Origin: Pseudopyrenochaeta lycopersici
Lineage: Eukaryota; Ascomycota; Dothideomycetes; Pleosporales; Pseudopyrenochaetaceae
DNA length: 64,000 bases
Direction of reading: 5' to 3'
Assembly: GCA_003313425.1 (NCBI GenBank)
Contig: NHZP01000033.1
Coordinates: forward strand, 186,001-250,000
The stretch's first letter is position 1, and the number at the start of each line of letters is the position of its first letter. The notes under the pieces are model-generated. The model was not told the DNA's origin. It saw only the letters and a program-made list of their open reading frames with translations, and made no database searches. This document shows, one piece after another, positions 36,501 to 46,342 of this stretch. The translations under genes were made by a program, and so were the position numbers.

Positions 36501-37941
36501 ACGCTTATTCTTAATTTCTTGTAATAAACCTTCTAAGGTCTTATAGTTAGCAATAAGCTTATTCTACTACTTACTAAGCTTATTATATTCTTTAACTAGC
36601 TTATCTTTTTATTAAGTAAAGCTACATTATTATTTAGTTAGTTCCTACTTCAGAGTAGAAGCGTTAAGGTAGTATATCTCTAATAACTTCTTATCCTCGT
36701 TAAGAGCATGCAGGGCATACCTAAATAGTATTATTAGGCGTGTAAGTTACGTAGGCTTAAGGCTTAAGAACTTACTAGGGTAGTTCTTTATAAGCTAGAT
36801 ACCTAAAGGTACTAATTACTAAATAGAAGCAGGTAGACTTAAGCTCGCAGATAGTAGCAAACTTAGAAGGCTACCTAGAGGAAGATAGTTATTAAAGTCC
36901 TTAGGGAGACCTAGATTAGCAGCTTCCTTACGTAGCTGTATCTAATAAGCTCTCTTAGCACGCTATATTATATCGCGAGAGAAGGAATATAGATTAACTT
37001 CCTTAGTTAACAAGTTAGTACAGGAGCTTATTAGCGCAAATTTAGAGTACTCTACGTCTTTAATAATAGAGTTTTCTAAGATAACTAGTTCTAAATCCTC
37101 TATAGCCTTATTCTTATTCTTCTCCTAGCGTTAATAAGCCCTTTCCTTAAGTTAATTATAAGCCGCCTGTATTTTAGCTAACGCGTTATCTTTCTAATAG
37201 GCTTAAAATTTAGGCTGCTAGCTAGAAGACCCTTTATTATAAGAGCTATCTACTATTAGGCTAAATAAAAAAGGTTAGATAGAAGTAAGAGTAGATATAG
37301 AGGTAAAAGTAAAAGTTAAAGTAAAACTAGAGGGAATCCTTAAGCTTTAGTAAGCAGACTTAAGATTTAACTATTAGTTAAGTAGTATTATTAGTTAGGT
37401 AAGGTTACTAGGACTAGGAGAAATACTTAGAAGTATTATACACAGGCTAAGTTTAGAGAATTACCTAATTAGGAAGTTTTAGAGGGTAAATACGTACTTA
37501 AGGCAGCACGTGCGCGTAATTAAAACACACGCATAGACTATAGTATATAAAAGTAGGAGTAATCCCTAGAGTATTCCTATTTAAGGAAGAGAATAATAGG
37601 ACGTATCTTATTAATAATAATCCTAGTATTTAGGTAGCGTAAAGCGCAGGTACTAAGGTGCGAAACAGGTTACTAGCAAGGAAACCTAGCAAATTCTAGG
37701 CTATTCTAAAGCTTAACTAAGGGGGAATAGCTTACAAAATTTTAGCTAAACTAGCAGCAGAGGATAGCACTGTAAATTAACTATCGTGCAAGAGCTATCC
37801 TAAAGCTTAACTAAGGGGGGATAAGATCTAGTCCTAGTACGTTAGTACCACCTTACTGTTAAACTTACCTAAGAGGTAACAGCTTAAGTAACTATGTGTT
37901 AACTACGGAGAGGAGCTAAAGCGCTGTATAATCTGCTATTA
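30547..37941 (-). pseudogene. Element C gag-pol (RIP relic)
   Basis: On the minus strand RT is recognisable by TAYLDNILVF near 33770-33800 (YLDD box). Reading on toward 30547 comes RNase H and the integrase region. Toward 37941 lie protease and gag, with a knuckle-like remnant near 35390. Stops are almost all TAA/TAG. No frame longer than about 60 codons is open. Confidence 0.75.
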
Positions 37942-38181
37942 TGTAAGGCAGTTAATACGCACAGTTAGGATGGTCTTAGTTAAAGAAACTTAATTTAAAA
38001 GGAAATAGACAAAATAGCAGATACCTCTTACCTTTGGGGGAGAGGTGCTGCCTATATACATAAGCTAGAGCAGGCTAGTCCCGATCCAGTTACCTAGCTT
38101 AGTGAAAGGTAAGAGGTAACAGTTACCTTTCACCTGCGTCTAGTAACTTGGCAGGATCGTTACCTTTCACCTGCGTCTAGT

Positions 38182-38355
38182 TGTCAGATACAAGCAGCGA
38201 TCGTACGCGATACAGCATTGTAGCACAAAGCTCGGGTGTAACCACTTGGCACACACACACTACATAAAAAGGAAAAAAATAGCAAAGAACTTAATGATGC
38301 ATACAATGAAAAACCTATCAACATACCTCATCGCATTTGAGCATTCTATCTGACA
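38182..38355 (+). repeat. 5' LTR of element D
   Basis: 174 bp, no difference seen from the 3' copy. Contains an acacacacac run and an A-rich stretch (ataaaaaggaaaaaaat). Confidence 0.95.
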
Positions 38356-38392
38356 ATTAAGAGTCTCACTGTCTCAATTACACTCTGAAACA

Positions 38393-39640
38393 ATGTCGCT
38401 GTCGACAATGCGAGAACCAACCGTACTCCTAATGGACTACACGACGTACACGCCATGGCTGCAACAGCTAGAAACGCGATGCGTCTCCCTTGACGTGTGG
38501 GAACAGATAGATCCTACTCAAAATACTCCTCTGAAAACGAAACCAAGAATCCCAACCGAGCCAGACATCACGAAGTACGAGAGAAAGACGACGCTTGGTA
38601 TCGACGACAATGGAGCACCTCTGCGACCAGAGGCCCCGTCCGAGCTCTCAACAAACGGCCTCAAGGCGTGGAAGGAGGACACCGACTTCTACAAACTCCG
38701 CCTTGAGTCATACAAGATAGCAGACAGAGACTATCGCGAAGAACGGGCGAATATGGACAAAGTGGTGGTATATATCCAACAATCAGTATCACCCCACCTC
38801 ATGAAGAACTGCTGTAAGCCAGGTGAACCAATTCGAACGTGGCTCATCAGCCTGAAACAAACCGTCGGAATAGACGCCGAAGAAGAACGGTTGCGAGCAC
38901 GTCACCGATACCTAGCCGCCCTCAAACCAATGAGACAGCCCGGGAGTTGGGACACCTGGCTCTCGGAATACGACCACGCCGCAACGAACGCGGAGACCGA
39001 AGGGGTCGCTGAAATACAGAATATACAAGATATCGTACAAGACTTTCTTGACTCAGTCATGAAGATAGCACCAACCTGGGCAACGACATTCCAGGACTAT
39101 GGTCGGCGAGAACAAAATATGACTCGCAAAGAAATGATGAAACGCTTCCGAGAACACATGAGCAAGTACCACCCTTTAAAGGGGAAGCAGCAGAGGGGCG
39201 CCTTTACTGTAGGGAACACCTCATTTCTCGCTGCTGGTGGTGAATCCACCCCGGGCACTGACAGGGACGCCTCTCACGTTGCCGATAGCGCACCATCCAC
39301 TCCAACCACACAGGGGAGTCGGGGAAGACCTCGTCAAAAACGAACTTTTGGTCAAAATACCATATCCAAGCAGTCCTCAACAGGGGATACAGCGGCAGCT
39401 GAAGGAGTAAAATGCCCTGCTTGTGAACAACGCCATGGACTAGAGAATTGTTACTATGTCCACACAAATAAAGCACCAGAGTGGTTCACACCTCGCTCAG
39501 GAATCGCAGCGATGGTAAGGCACCGACTGGAACATGACGCTGACCTGCAAGAACAGCTTAGGAGCGGGAAAAGAGCTCGCACAAAAACACCAACCATCAA
39601 AACGTCAACGTCTCAGACACCCGAAATGTCTACGGAGTGA
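38393..39640 (+). CDS. Gag of copia element D
   Basis: 415 residues ending at TGA 39638-39640. The first ~45 residues carry the copia Gag signature (MDYTTYTPWLQQLETRC, then a Trp in VWEQID). A mostly helical body follows and then a Ser/Thr/basic linker near residues 285-330. A zinc knuckle lies near residues 340-352 (CPACEQRHGLENC, C-x2-C-x3-H-x4-C) and binds the genomic RNA. The frame continues without shift into pol across the single stop, so this is both the free Gag product and the N-terminal half of Gag-Pol. First ATG after the LTR. Confidence 0.93.
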   Translation: MSLSTMREPTVLLMDYTTYTPWLQQLETRCVSLDVWEQIDPTQNTPLKTKPRIPTEPDITKYERKTTLGIDDNGAPLRPEAPSELSTNGLKAWKEDTDFYKLRLESYKIADRDYREERANMDKVVVYIQQSVSPHLMKNCCKPGEPIRTWLISLKQTVGIDAEEERLRARHRYLAALKPMRQPGSWDTWLSEYDHAATNAETEGVAEIQNIQDIVQDFLDSVMKIAPTWATTFQDYGRREQNMTRKEMMKRFREHMSKYHPLKGKQQRGAFTVGNTSFLAAGGESTPGTDRDASHVADSAPSTPTTQGSRGRPRQKRTFGQNTISKQSSTGDTAAAEGVKCPACEQRHGLENCYYVHTNKAPEWFTPRSGIAAMVRHRLEHDADLQEQLRSGKRARTKTPTIKTSTSQTPEMSTE

Positions 39641-39645
39641 CTAGA
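39638..39645 (+). promoter_or_regulatory. Candidate stop-codon readthrough site, TGA-CTAG
   Basis: The gag stop reads tga followed by ctag, in the same frame as pol. UGA-CUA(G) is a well-known high-readthrough context in viruses and eukaryotic mRNAs. Downstream, ctgct and agcag (about 39680-39700) can form a 5-bp stem. Pol has no ATG before its protease, so a fusion product is needed. Confidence 0.7.
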
Positions 39646-42600
39646 GGGACGGAAGATTTCAACGATTAATGCTGCCTTAACTGCTGCATCATTTCGAGCA
39701 GAAGCTTCAGACTATCCACTGAGGCACTCGTTTATTTTGGACTCAGGATCCACGATACACATCACGAACGATCGTAACCGAGTCCGAGACCTCAGTCCGC
39801 CTACGGCTGCAGACTGTATTTGGGCCGGAAATACACGGATCTGGATACAAGGATACGGATCAGTCCTACTCGACCTCATCGGACCGAACGGGCCGACTAA
39901 ACTCGAACTGCGCAACGTAGCCTGGTGTCCAGACATCCTGTGTAATTTGGTCTCTTTTAGACTACTCAGACAGCAAGGGATGTGGTGGGACAACCAGAGT
40001 GACCCTACTGCTCTGAAGAGACGGGATAACACTACAATCACACACCTGAAGGAGGCACATGGCCAATGGATACTCGAACACCAGGACAAGGGCGAAGCCG
40101 CCTTCTTCACGAAAGCAATCAACTCCCGCACCAAGCGATCAGCACAGAAGGCCGACGCCATGCGGTGGCATAGGCGAATGGGACACCCAGGACCAGCAGC
40201 AATCGAGCACTTAGTCCAACAATCTGAGGGGGTGCGCATCAAAGGAATCACCACTGTACAATGCAACGCATGTGGAAGAGCCAAGACTAAACGCCAGATA
40301 AGACGCACACCCCGAGTACACGACCAAGGGCCTGGGGAAAGACTCGCTATTGACTTCCACACGTACGAGGAAGGAAGTTCAACAAAAGAGAAGAGTCAGA
40401 TGCTAGTTACTGATCGGTACTCTGGTTTCATGTGGGATTTCTACTTCAAGGACAATCGACTCGGAAAGTCCATTATCGGGTTCCTGGATATCATCGTCCG
40501 CTTCCTGAAGAAGCAGTACAACATTACAGTCAAGGTCATCGAATGCGACGGAGAGATCGCGACTACTAAACCCGAAGTTTCAAGATGGTGTACCGCGCGC
40601 TCAATTCGATTGGAGCCTTCCGCCCCAGACACTCAATCCCAGAACGGTGGAGCTGAACGCTCAGGGGGTGTGGTAAAAGACAAATCGCGCACGATACGAT
40701 TAGACGCAAACCTACCATGGGAACTGTGGCCAGAGATCGTACGAGCAGCAGTGTACCTATACAATCGAACGCCAAACTACTCAAACGCCTGGAAATCACC
40801 CTACGAAGTTTTCTTCACTACGGCAGCCCTGTACGATGGCATAATTACCTCCCCGCGGAAACCGAATCAAGCCCATCTTAAGGCATACGGTTGTAAGGCA
40901 TTCGCCCTTACCGACGATACACTTCGAGGCAAATCGCGACTCCAACGTCTCGACCCCAGAGCATGGATAGGATACCTCGTTGGATACCGATCCTCCAATA
41001 TCTACAGAATCTGGATTCCATCCATGGCCAAAGTAATCAGCACTCGAGATGTAGTGTTTGATGAAGAATTAATATTTGACGGGAAGACGGAAGACCTTAT
41101 GGACAACCTTATGCACAGCACGCTAAACGAGATAGCTGCATGGATGAGGACAGTTGAACTGCCAGAACCAACCCATGAGGAACCAGAGACCCAAACGTTT
41201 TATGAAGACGACACCATTCAAGACTCTGAAACGACCCAGCAAGGTAACCAACCGGGTTACTATCAAGGGAGGAGGATCAACTACACCTACCCCTCTCCGC
41301 CAACTACTCCGCCGCCAGTAGCTCTGCTTACGCAACTTTTATCTGGCGAGCATCAAGGAGATAGCCAAACAACATCTGGCTCATCAAAAACGATTCCTTG
41401 GGAAGCGGCCTTTATAGCGGGCACCCAAGCAGGGCACGTTGGAACCCACAATGGGAAGATAATCGACAAGGCCCAGATGAAGCGAATGTTGGCCCAAGGA
41501 TTAAAGCCACATCAAAGCGAGTTACCGCCGCTGCCAACTTCTCACACAGGAATTGAGAAACATCCTCTCTGCGAATGGTTCAAGGAAGCTGAGAAAGAGC
41601 ACCTTAAAAGCCATCACAAGATGAAATCATGGTCCGAAGTGCCAATAAAGAAGATCAAACTGACAAGACAACAGATCCTCGATTGTATGTGGGTGTATAC
41701 CTACAAACTAGACAAGAACCATCACTTGCTGAAGTGTAAGGCGCGACTCGTCGTCCGAGGTGACCAACAAAGGAATATTACCTCACAAGACACTTACGCA
41801 GCTACTCTCGCCAGCCGTTCATTCCGAATGCTGATGGCAATAGCAGCTCACTACAATCTGGAGCTCAAGCAATACGATGTCACGAACGCCTTTGTCCACG
41901 CAACCATGGATCAAGAAGTATACATGAGAATGCCCCACGGCTACCGAAAGCCCGGAACGATACTCCAGGTAAACAAGGCTTTATACGGTCTCCGAATCTC
42001 CCCTCTCCTCTGGCAAAAGGAATTCACATCAACCCTCAAGAAACTTGGCTTTCAGAACGTCCCTCACGAGCCATGCTGCCTAATTAAAGACGGAATTATC
42101 ATATTCTTCTATGTCGACGATATCATTCTTGCATACAGCAAGCAGAAGGAGACTGAAGCCCAGCAAGCGATTCAACATCTTAGAGACAAGTACTCTATCA
42201 CAGGTGGAGATGATCTTCAATGGTTTCTTGGAGTTGAAGTCATTAGGAACCGAGAGCAGCGCAAGATCCAGCTATCACAAGCAGCATACGCGGACAAGAT
42301 CAGCCGCTTAGTCGGCAGAAAAGACATCCGACATGACACTCCAATGGCAGCCATTGAACTAAAGCCCCGAGACGGCCTAGCTACTCCATCAGAAATCAAC
42401 AAGTACCAACGCAAGATTGGATCTCTGCTATATGCAGCTGTTACAACCCGACCGGACATCGCCTTTGCAACATCAAGACTGGCCCGATTCCTTATGAACC
42501 CTGGCACTGAGCACCATACAGCAGCTGACCGAGTTCTCCTTTACCTCCAAAGCACCAAATCAAGAGCCCTTGAGCTTGGTGGAGATGACTGTCTTGAAGT

Positions 42601-43147
42601 AGCGAGCGATGCCTCGTTTGCAGACAACACAATCGATAGAAAGAGCTCGCAGGGATACACAATCAAGTTATTCGGCGGTTTGATTGCTTGGAAAGCAAGT
42701 AAGCAAGATACAGTCACAACATCGACTACAGAAGCTGAGCTTCTTGCGCTATCACAAGTGGCAAAAGAAGCTATATTCATATCACGACTACTTAAGGAAC
42801 TGCAAATCAATCTGCCTGAGGACACAATCACGATACAATGCGATAACACTCAAACCATCCGGCTAATCAATAATGAAGTCTCACGGCTGCAAACCAAGCT
42901 CCGGCATGTGGACATTCACAATCATTGGCTGAGACAGGAGGTGTCAAGAAGAAGTATTCGGGTCATCCATGTCCAATCGGCTGACATGCTAGCTGATGGC
43001 TTTACAAAGGCGTTGCCAGCCAACAAATGGACACAGTTTCTAAGCCAAATGGGCCTGGTAGAACTCACAGGAAGCAGAGAAATAACAGCAGCACGCCTTG
43101 AAGAGATCCAAAGCCAAATTGAGAAGCTAGAGATCGAACAGGCGTAG
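39641..43147 (+). CDS. Pol of copia element D (protease, integrase, RT, RNase H)
   Basis: 1168 codons open in the gag frame right after the TGA, ending at TAG 43147. Domains in order: aspartic protease (ILDSGSTIHI, near 39740); GAG-pre-integrase zinc domain (RWHRRMGH then CNACGRAK); integrase core with the DDE triad (AIDF near 40350, ECDGE near 40547, GGAERSGG near 40655); Ty1/copia RT (KARLVVRGDQ, NAFVHA, KALYGLRISPLLWQ, then FYVDDIIL near 42107); RNase H (ASDASFAD near 42603, TTEAELLALS, IQCDNTQT near 42835). Order PR-IN-RT-RH defines copia. All catalytic acids are present. The first in-frame ATG lies beyond the protease, so expression probably depends on readthrough of the gag stop. Confidence 0.93.
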   Translation, partial: LEGRKISTINAALTAASFRAEASDYPLRHSFILDSGSTIHITNDRNRVRDLSPPTAADCIWAGNTRIWIQGYGSVLLDLIGPNGPTKLELRNVAWCPDILCNLVSFRLLRQQGMWWDNQSDPTALKRRDNTTITHLKEAHGQWILEHQDKGEAAFFTKAINSRTKRSAQKADAMRWHRRMGHPGPAAIEHLVQQSEGVRIKGITTVQCNACGRAKTKRQIRRTPRVHDQGPGERLAIDFHTYEEGSSTKEKSQMLVTDRYSGFMWDFYFKDNRLGKSIIGFLDIIVRFLKKQYNITVKVIECDGEIATTKPEVSRWCTARSIRLEPSAPDTQSQNGGAERSGGVVKDKSRTIRLDANLPWELWPEIVRAAVYLYNRTPNYSNAWKSPYEVFFTTAALYDGIITSPRKPNQAHLKAYGCKAFALTDDTLRGKSRLQRLDPRAWIGYLVGYRSSNIYRIWIPSMAKVISTRDVVFDEELIFDGKTEDLMDNLMHSTLNEIAAWMRTVELPEPTHEEPETQTFYEDDTIQDSETTQQGNQPGYYQGRRINYTYPSPPTTPPPVALLTQLLSGEHQGDSQTTSGSSKTIPWEAAFIAGTQAGHVGTHNGKIIDKAQMKRMLAQGLKPHQSELPPLPTSHTGIEKHPLCEWFKEAEKEHLKSHHKMKSWSEVPIKKIKLTRQQILDCMWVYTYKLDKNHHLLKCKARLVVRGDQQRNITSQDTYAATLASRSFRMLMAIAAHYNLELKQYDVTNAFVHATMDQEVYMRMPHGYRKPGTILQVNKALYGLRISPLLWQKEFTSTLKKLGFQNVPHEPCCLIKDGIIIFFYVDDIILAYSKQKETEAQQAIQHLRDKYSITGGDDLQWFLGVEVIRNREQRKIQLSQAAYADKISRLVGRKDIRHDTPMAAIELKPRDGLATPSEINKYQRKIGSLLYAAVTTRPDIAFATSRLARFLMNPGTEHHTAADRVLLYLQSTKSRALELGGDDCLEVASDASFADNTIDRKSSQGYTIKLFGGLIAWKASKQDTVTTSTTEAELLALSQVAKEAIFISRLLKELQINLPEDTITIQCDNTQTIRLINNEVSRLQTKLRHVDIHNHWLRQEVSRRSIRVIHVQSADMLADGFTKALPANKWTQFLSQMGLVELTGSREITAARLEEIQSQIEKLEIEQA

Positions 43148-43250
43148 CTAGACGGCGATCAATGCTCCTTGTACACGACCTCGAGATTCACTAGAAGACA
43201 ACGGAAGTGGTTCTTGTCCAGCTTGAAATGGTTTCCAAGCTGAGGGGGTG

Positions 43251-43424
43251 TGTCAGATACAAGCAGCGATCGTACGCGATACAGCATTGTAGCACAAAGC
43301 TCGGGTGTAACCACTTGGCACACACACACTACATAAAAAGGAAAAAAATAGCAAAGAACTTAATGATGCATACAATGAAAAACCTATCAACATACCTCAT
43401 CGCATTTGAGCATTCTATCTGACA
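43251..43424 (+). repeat. 3' LTR of element D
   Basis: 174 bp, no difference seen from the 5' copy. Preceded by gctgagggggtg. Confidence 0.95.
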
Positions 43425-43496
43425 CTAGTAACTTGGAAGGATTGAACCCTTTCACCTGCGTCTAGTAACCTGAAAGGATTGAACCCTAACAATTAC

Positions 43497-45100
43497 TAGG
43501 AGATTGCACAATTAACTTAGAGAGAAAGCTCTAATAGAGATCTAGGATCTAGGTGCCTAAAAATAAACCCCTTTATACAGGAATTATCTAGTAAGCATAT
43601 CTAGCTGTGTAAACAGGTTACCTAGGAAGAGAAGAAACGTACCGCACGCTAGCTAGTACCTAGTACTAGCTAGGTATAAGCGAAAACGTCCGCTAATTTG
43701 TACAGAATTGCAGCTTATGTAGATAAAGCACTCTGTAGAGAGACAGTAAGCATAGATACCTACGCCTGTTACTAGTACCTAGTTATACGTAGTAAGACTT
43801 AACAGTTAACTTTATTACTAGTCTACTACTATTATCTAGCTTTACTAACCTAATAGTAGTTAAAGACTGCCTAGGTAAAGGCGTAATACTAATCTTACTT
43901 AAGATAATTAAAGTAGATAATATAGCCTAGGCATTTATATAAGAAGTCTTCTACTACTATAGGCTCCCTAGGTCTATTATATTAGATAGGGGTACGTAAT
44001 TTATAAGCAAACTATAGGGAAAAATCTATAAACTCTTAAAAGTACAGAGAAACCTATTAATAGCCTACTACCTATAAATAGACAGTACTACAGAACGCGC
44101 GAATAGTAATATTAAAGCAGTTAGTTAAATCTTTTATAACTACAACTAGAATAACTAGGCAACGCTATACCTAATCCTTAAGCTAATGCTAAACACTTAT
44201 ACAAACTCCTCTATAAGCGTTACTCCTTTCTTCCTTCTATACAGCTATCTAAACTTACCCTTCCTAGAGCTACCTAGGAAATTAGCTAGCAGCGACCTAC
44301 TTAACAGAGTAACACCTCCTAGCAAACGAGCAGAAAGCATCGTACAAACGCTAAAATAAACTACTAACTAGGCTATCTTAGCTATAACACACGCTTAATA
44401 ATAACAGGAAGCACAGGTAAATAAGACACGTCGCCTAGCTCCTAAGTATAAAGTTAGAGACTAGGTATAGTTAGACCTCAGGCACGTATAAACTACACGC
44501 AGAAGTAAGAAACTTAACTAGAAAAGTAAGAAGTACTAAGTTACCCGCGTACGAGACCCCTATTAGGTTAAGCTTTATATACTATAAAGAACTAAATTAT
44601 ACTATGTAGAGAAGCTAAGACTAGCTGCTAAAGACCCCTTCCTATTATAATAAACTAACAACTTAAACCCCGCTGCTGTTATTATATAAGATAACAACCT
44701 ATAGGAAGACTACCTTAAATAGGTAATTAAGAATATCTAAGATAAGCGCTTATAAAATTAATATAATAAGTTCTATATAAAATAGGAGGGGTACTATAAC
44801 CTAACTTAGGAGCTAGAAGAAAATCTTATTACTACAGAAGCCTATAAGAAATAGAGGACTTATACACAGCCTGTATAGCTACTATTTAGGAAACTACTAA
44901 AAGGTTAGAGAAATAAGCTAGCATAAGCTAACTAACCCTATATAAGGCCCTCTAACCTAAGACATCTAAGAAACGTTTATCCTCCTTAGGCTTAGTAAGG
45001 ACTTAACTTTAACCTTAACTACACTAAGGAACAGAGACTCTATTAGAAGGTAGGAGAGGTAGAGTACACCTAGCTATATAAGACGCACTATAATCCTACT
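43497..45100 (+). pseudogene. Element B integrase with C-terminal chromodomain (RIP relic)
   Basis: The continuation of B's pol after element C. The integrase core (a DRG-x-QF-type strand near 43985 and the catalytic-Glu helix TTERANSNIK near 44090) precedes a basic region and, near 44720-44840, a chromodomain: KRL, YNKFYIK, EGYYN and ELEENL are readable, with Trp codons changed to stops. This places B in the chromovirus branch, whose chromodomain tethers integration to particular histone marks. Confidence 0.8.
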
Positions 45101-46087
45101 ACACGTAATTAGAGTAAGCCCTACTCTACTCGCTAGTAATAGAGATATACCTAGTAAAGGCTGTAAACGTATAACGCTCTTATATAGCCTTAGTATAGTT
45201 ATTAGAATAAAAGTTAGCGTTAAGAGAACTGCAGCTATAGATAAGGTAGGCTTTAAGGTAGGATTAATAACTAGAGAGGAGTTACTAAGCGTTAATTATA
45301 TAATAAGTAATAATAGGAGAGAAATTATTAAGACTATAGCCCTACTAAGCATTATATAAGGATTAATTAATAGGATAAAGGAAGAATTTAGTAATATAAA
45401 CTAGCTTAGGCTAAATAACGTTAGATATAGAAAAGAAAAGAGGAATAAGACGTATAGAAGTAGTTGTAAAGAGACAGTAAAACTTATCTATAACTAAAGT
45501 ATCTAGGATATACTAGATTATATAGTTAGTAGAGAGAAGAGACGTATTACCCTAAGTAGCAGGAATAATAATACTAGTAGGTTAAGTTTAGTTAGGAGCG
45601 GTTTAAGTAAGCTAAGCGTAAGCAACCTAAGTAATGTTAGCCTTAGCAGCTGCGTGCGTAGATATAATATTGCTAGTAGTTATATAAGTAAGATAGTTTA
45701 TACTACTACTATAACTACTAGGACTCTACACACTATAATTAGGCTAACTAGCTAAGGGAGCTGCTTTAGGAGGCATGTTAGTAATAATAGGAAGACGAGT
45801 TATACGTAAGTAAGTTAAAGTTAAGTAGTAAAAGAGGAAGAAAGAGTTAAAAGAAAAGCTCTTTTTATACATACAAGCAAGTAAATAACTAACCTCTCCT
45901 CTACTTTACATTATTAGGTAATAATAATAAGTAAAGGAGGAAAATTGCTTACAAACGAATAAGAAAAAGTACACGTAATATCTCTACTTTTACAGTATAA
46001 TAATATAATATTACCTATATAAGTATAAAGTTAAGGTTAAACTACGTATAAAGAAGTAATATAGTTATTTAAGGAGGAGGAGGGTAT

Positions 46088-46337
46088 TATAATAGGCTGC
46101 GCCCTTTAAGTAGGAGAGGCTTTACTACTATCGCACAGGGAAAGAACTCTTTAATCTCCTCTACCCTCTTTTCTTATTAGCTTATATAAGTTAGTAGCTA
46201 GAAGAGTACGTTCCTCTTTACTTATACGAATATATATATATATCCTCTAAGGATACCTGTAACCTCTTCTCTATCTTTCTCCTTCTGTAGTATAGGACAA
46301 ATGCACACTCGTTAGTTAGGCCTCTTCGCCCATAACA
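46088..46337 (+). repeat. 3' LTR of element B
   Basis: 250 bp; more mutated than the 5' LTR in its first 150 bp (TATAATAGG start, tttactactatcgcacagg). Confidence 0.92.
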
Positions 46338-46342
46338 CCTAT

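Larger units (their letters stand above)
38182..43424 (+). mobile_element. Ty1/copia retrotransposon D, intact and recent
   Basis: A 5243-bp element with two 174-bp LTRs that I read as identical (38182-38355 and 43251-43424; TGTCAGATAC...TATCTGACA). It is flanked by perfect ctagt duplications (38177-38181 and 43425-43429) and has a gagggggtg polypurine tract before the 3' LTR. It inserted into the right LTR of element C. Base composition is that of normal genes, not the AT-rich surroundings. Gag and Pol are complete, all catalytic motifs are present and there is no RIP-type stop. Probably capable of transposition or very recently so. Confidence 0.95.
30245..43491 (-). mobile_element. Ty3/gypsy retrotransposon C (RIP-damaged, minus strand)
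   Basis: LTRs of 302 bp: 30245-30546 (complete) and 37942-38181 plus 43430-43491 (split by element D; 240 + 62 = 302). Ends are TGTAAGGCAGTT and CCCTAACA. Flanks are ataac and attac, one mismatch. A polypurine tract (aaagggggggtt on the minus strand) beside the left LTR gives minus orientation. It interrupts element B's pol. Confidence 0.9.
37942..43491 (-). repeat. Right LTR of element C, split by element D
   Basis: 37942-38181 and 43430-43491 together rebuild the 302-bp LTR. More G-to-A/C-to-T changes than the left LTR in the first part (gttaggatggtcttagttaaag against gttgggacggtcttagttgaag). Confidence 0.9.
26381..46337 (+). mobile_element. Ty3/gypsy chromovirus B (RIP-damaged, plus strand)
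   Basis: LTRs of 250 bp at 26381-26630 and 46088-46337 (TGTAATAGGCTGCGCC...GCCCATAACA), flanked by cctat (26376-26380 and 46338-46342). A polypurine tract (aaggaggaggaggg) precedes the right LTR, giving plus orientation. The order is gag, protease, RT, RNase H, [element C], integrase, chromodomain. It sits inside element A. Confidence 0.93.
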
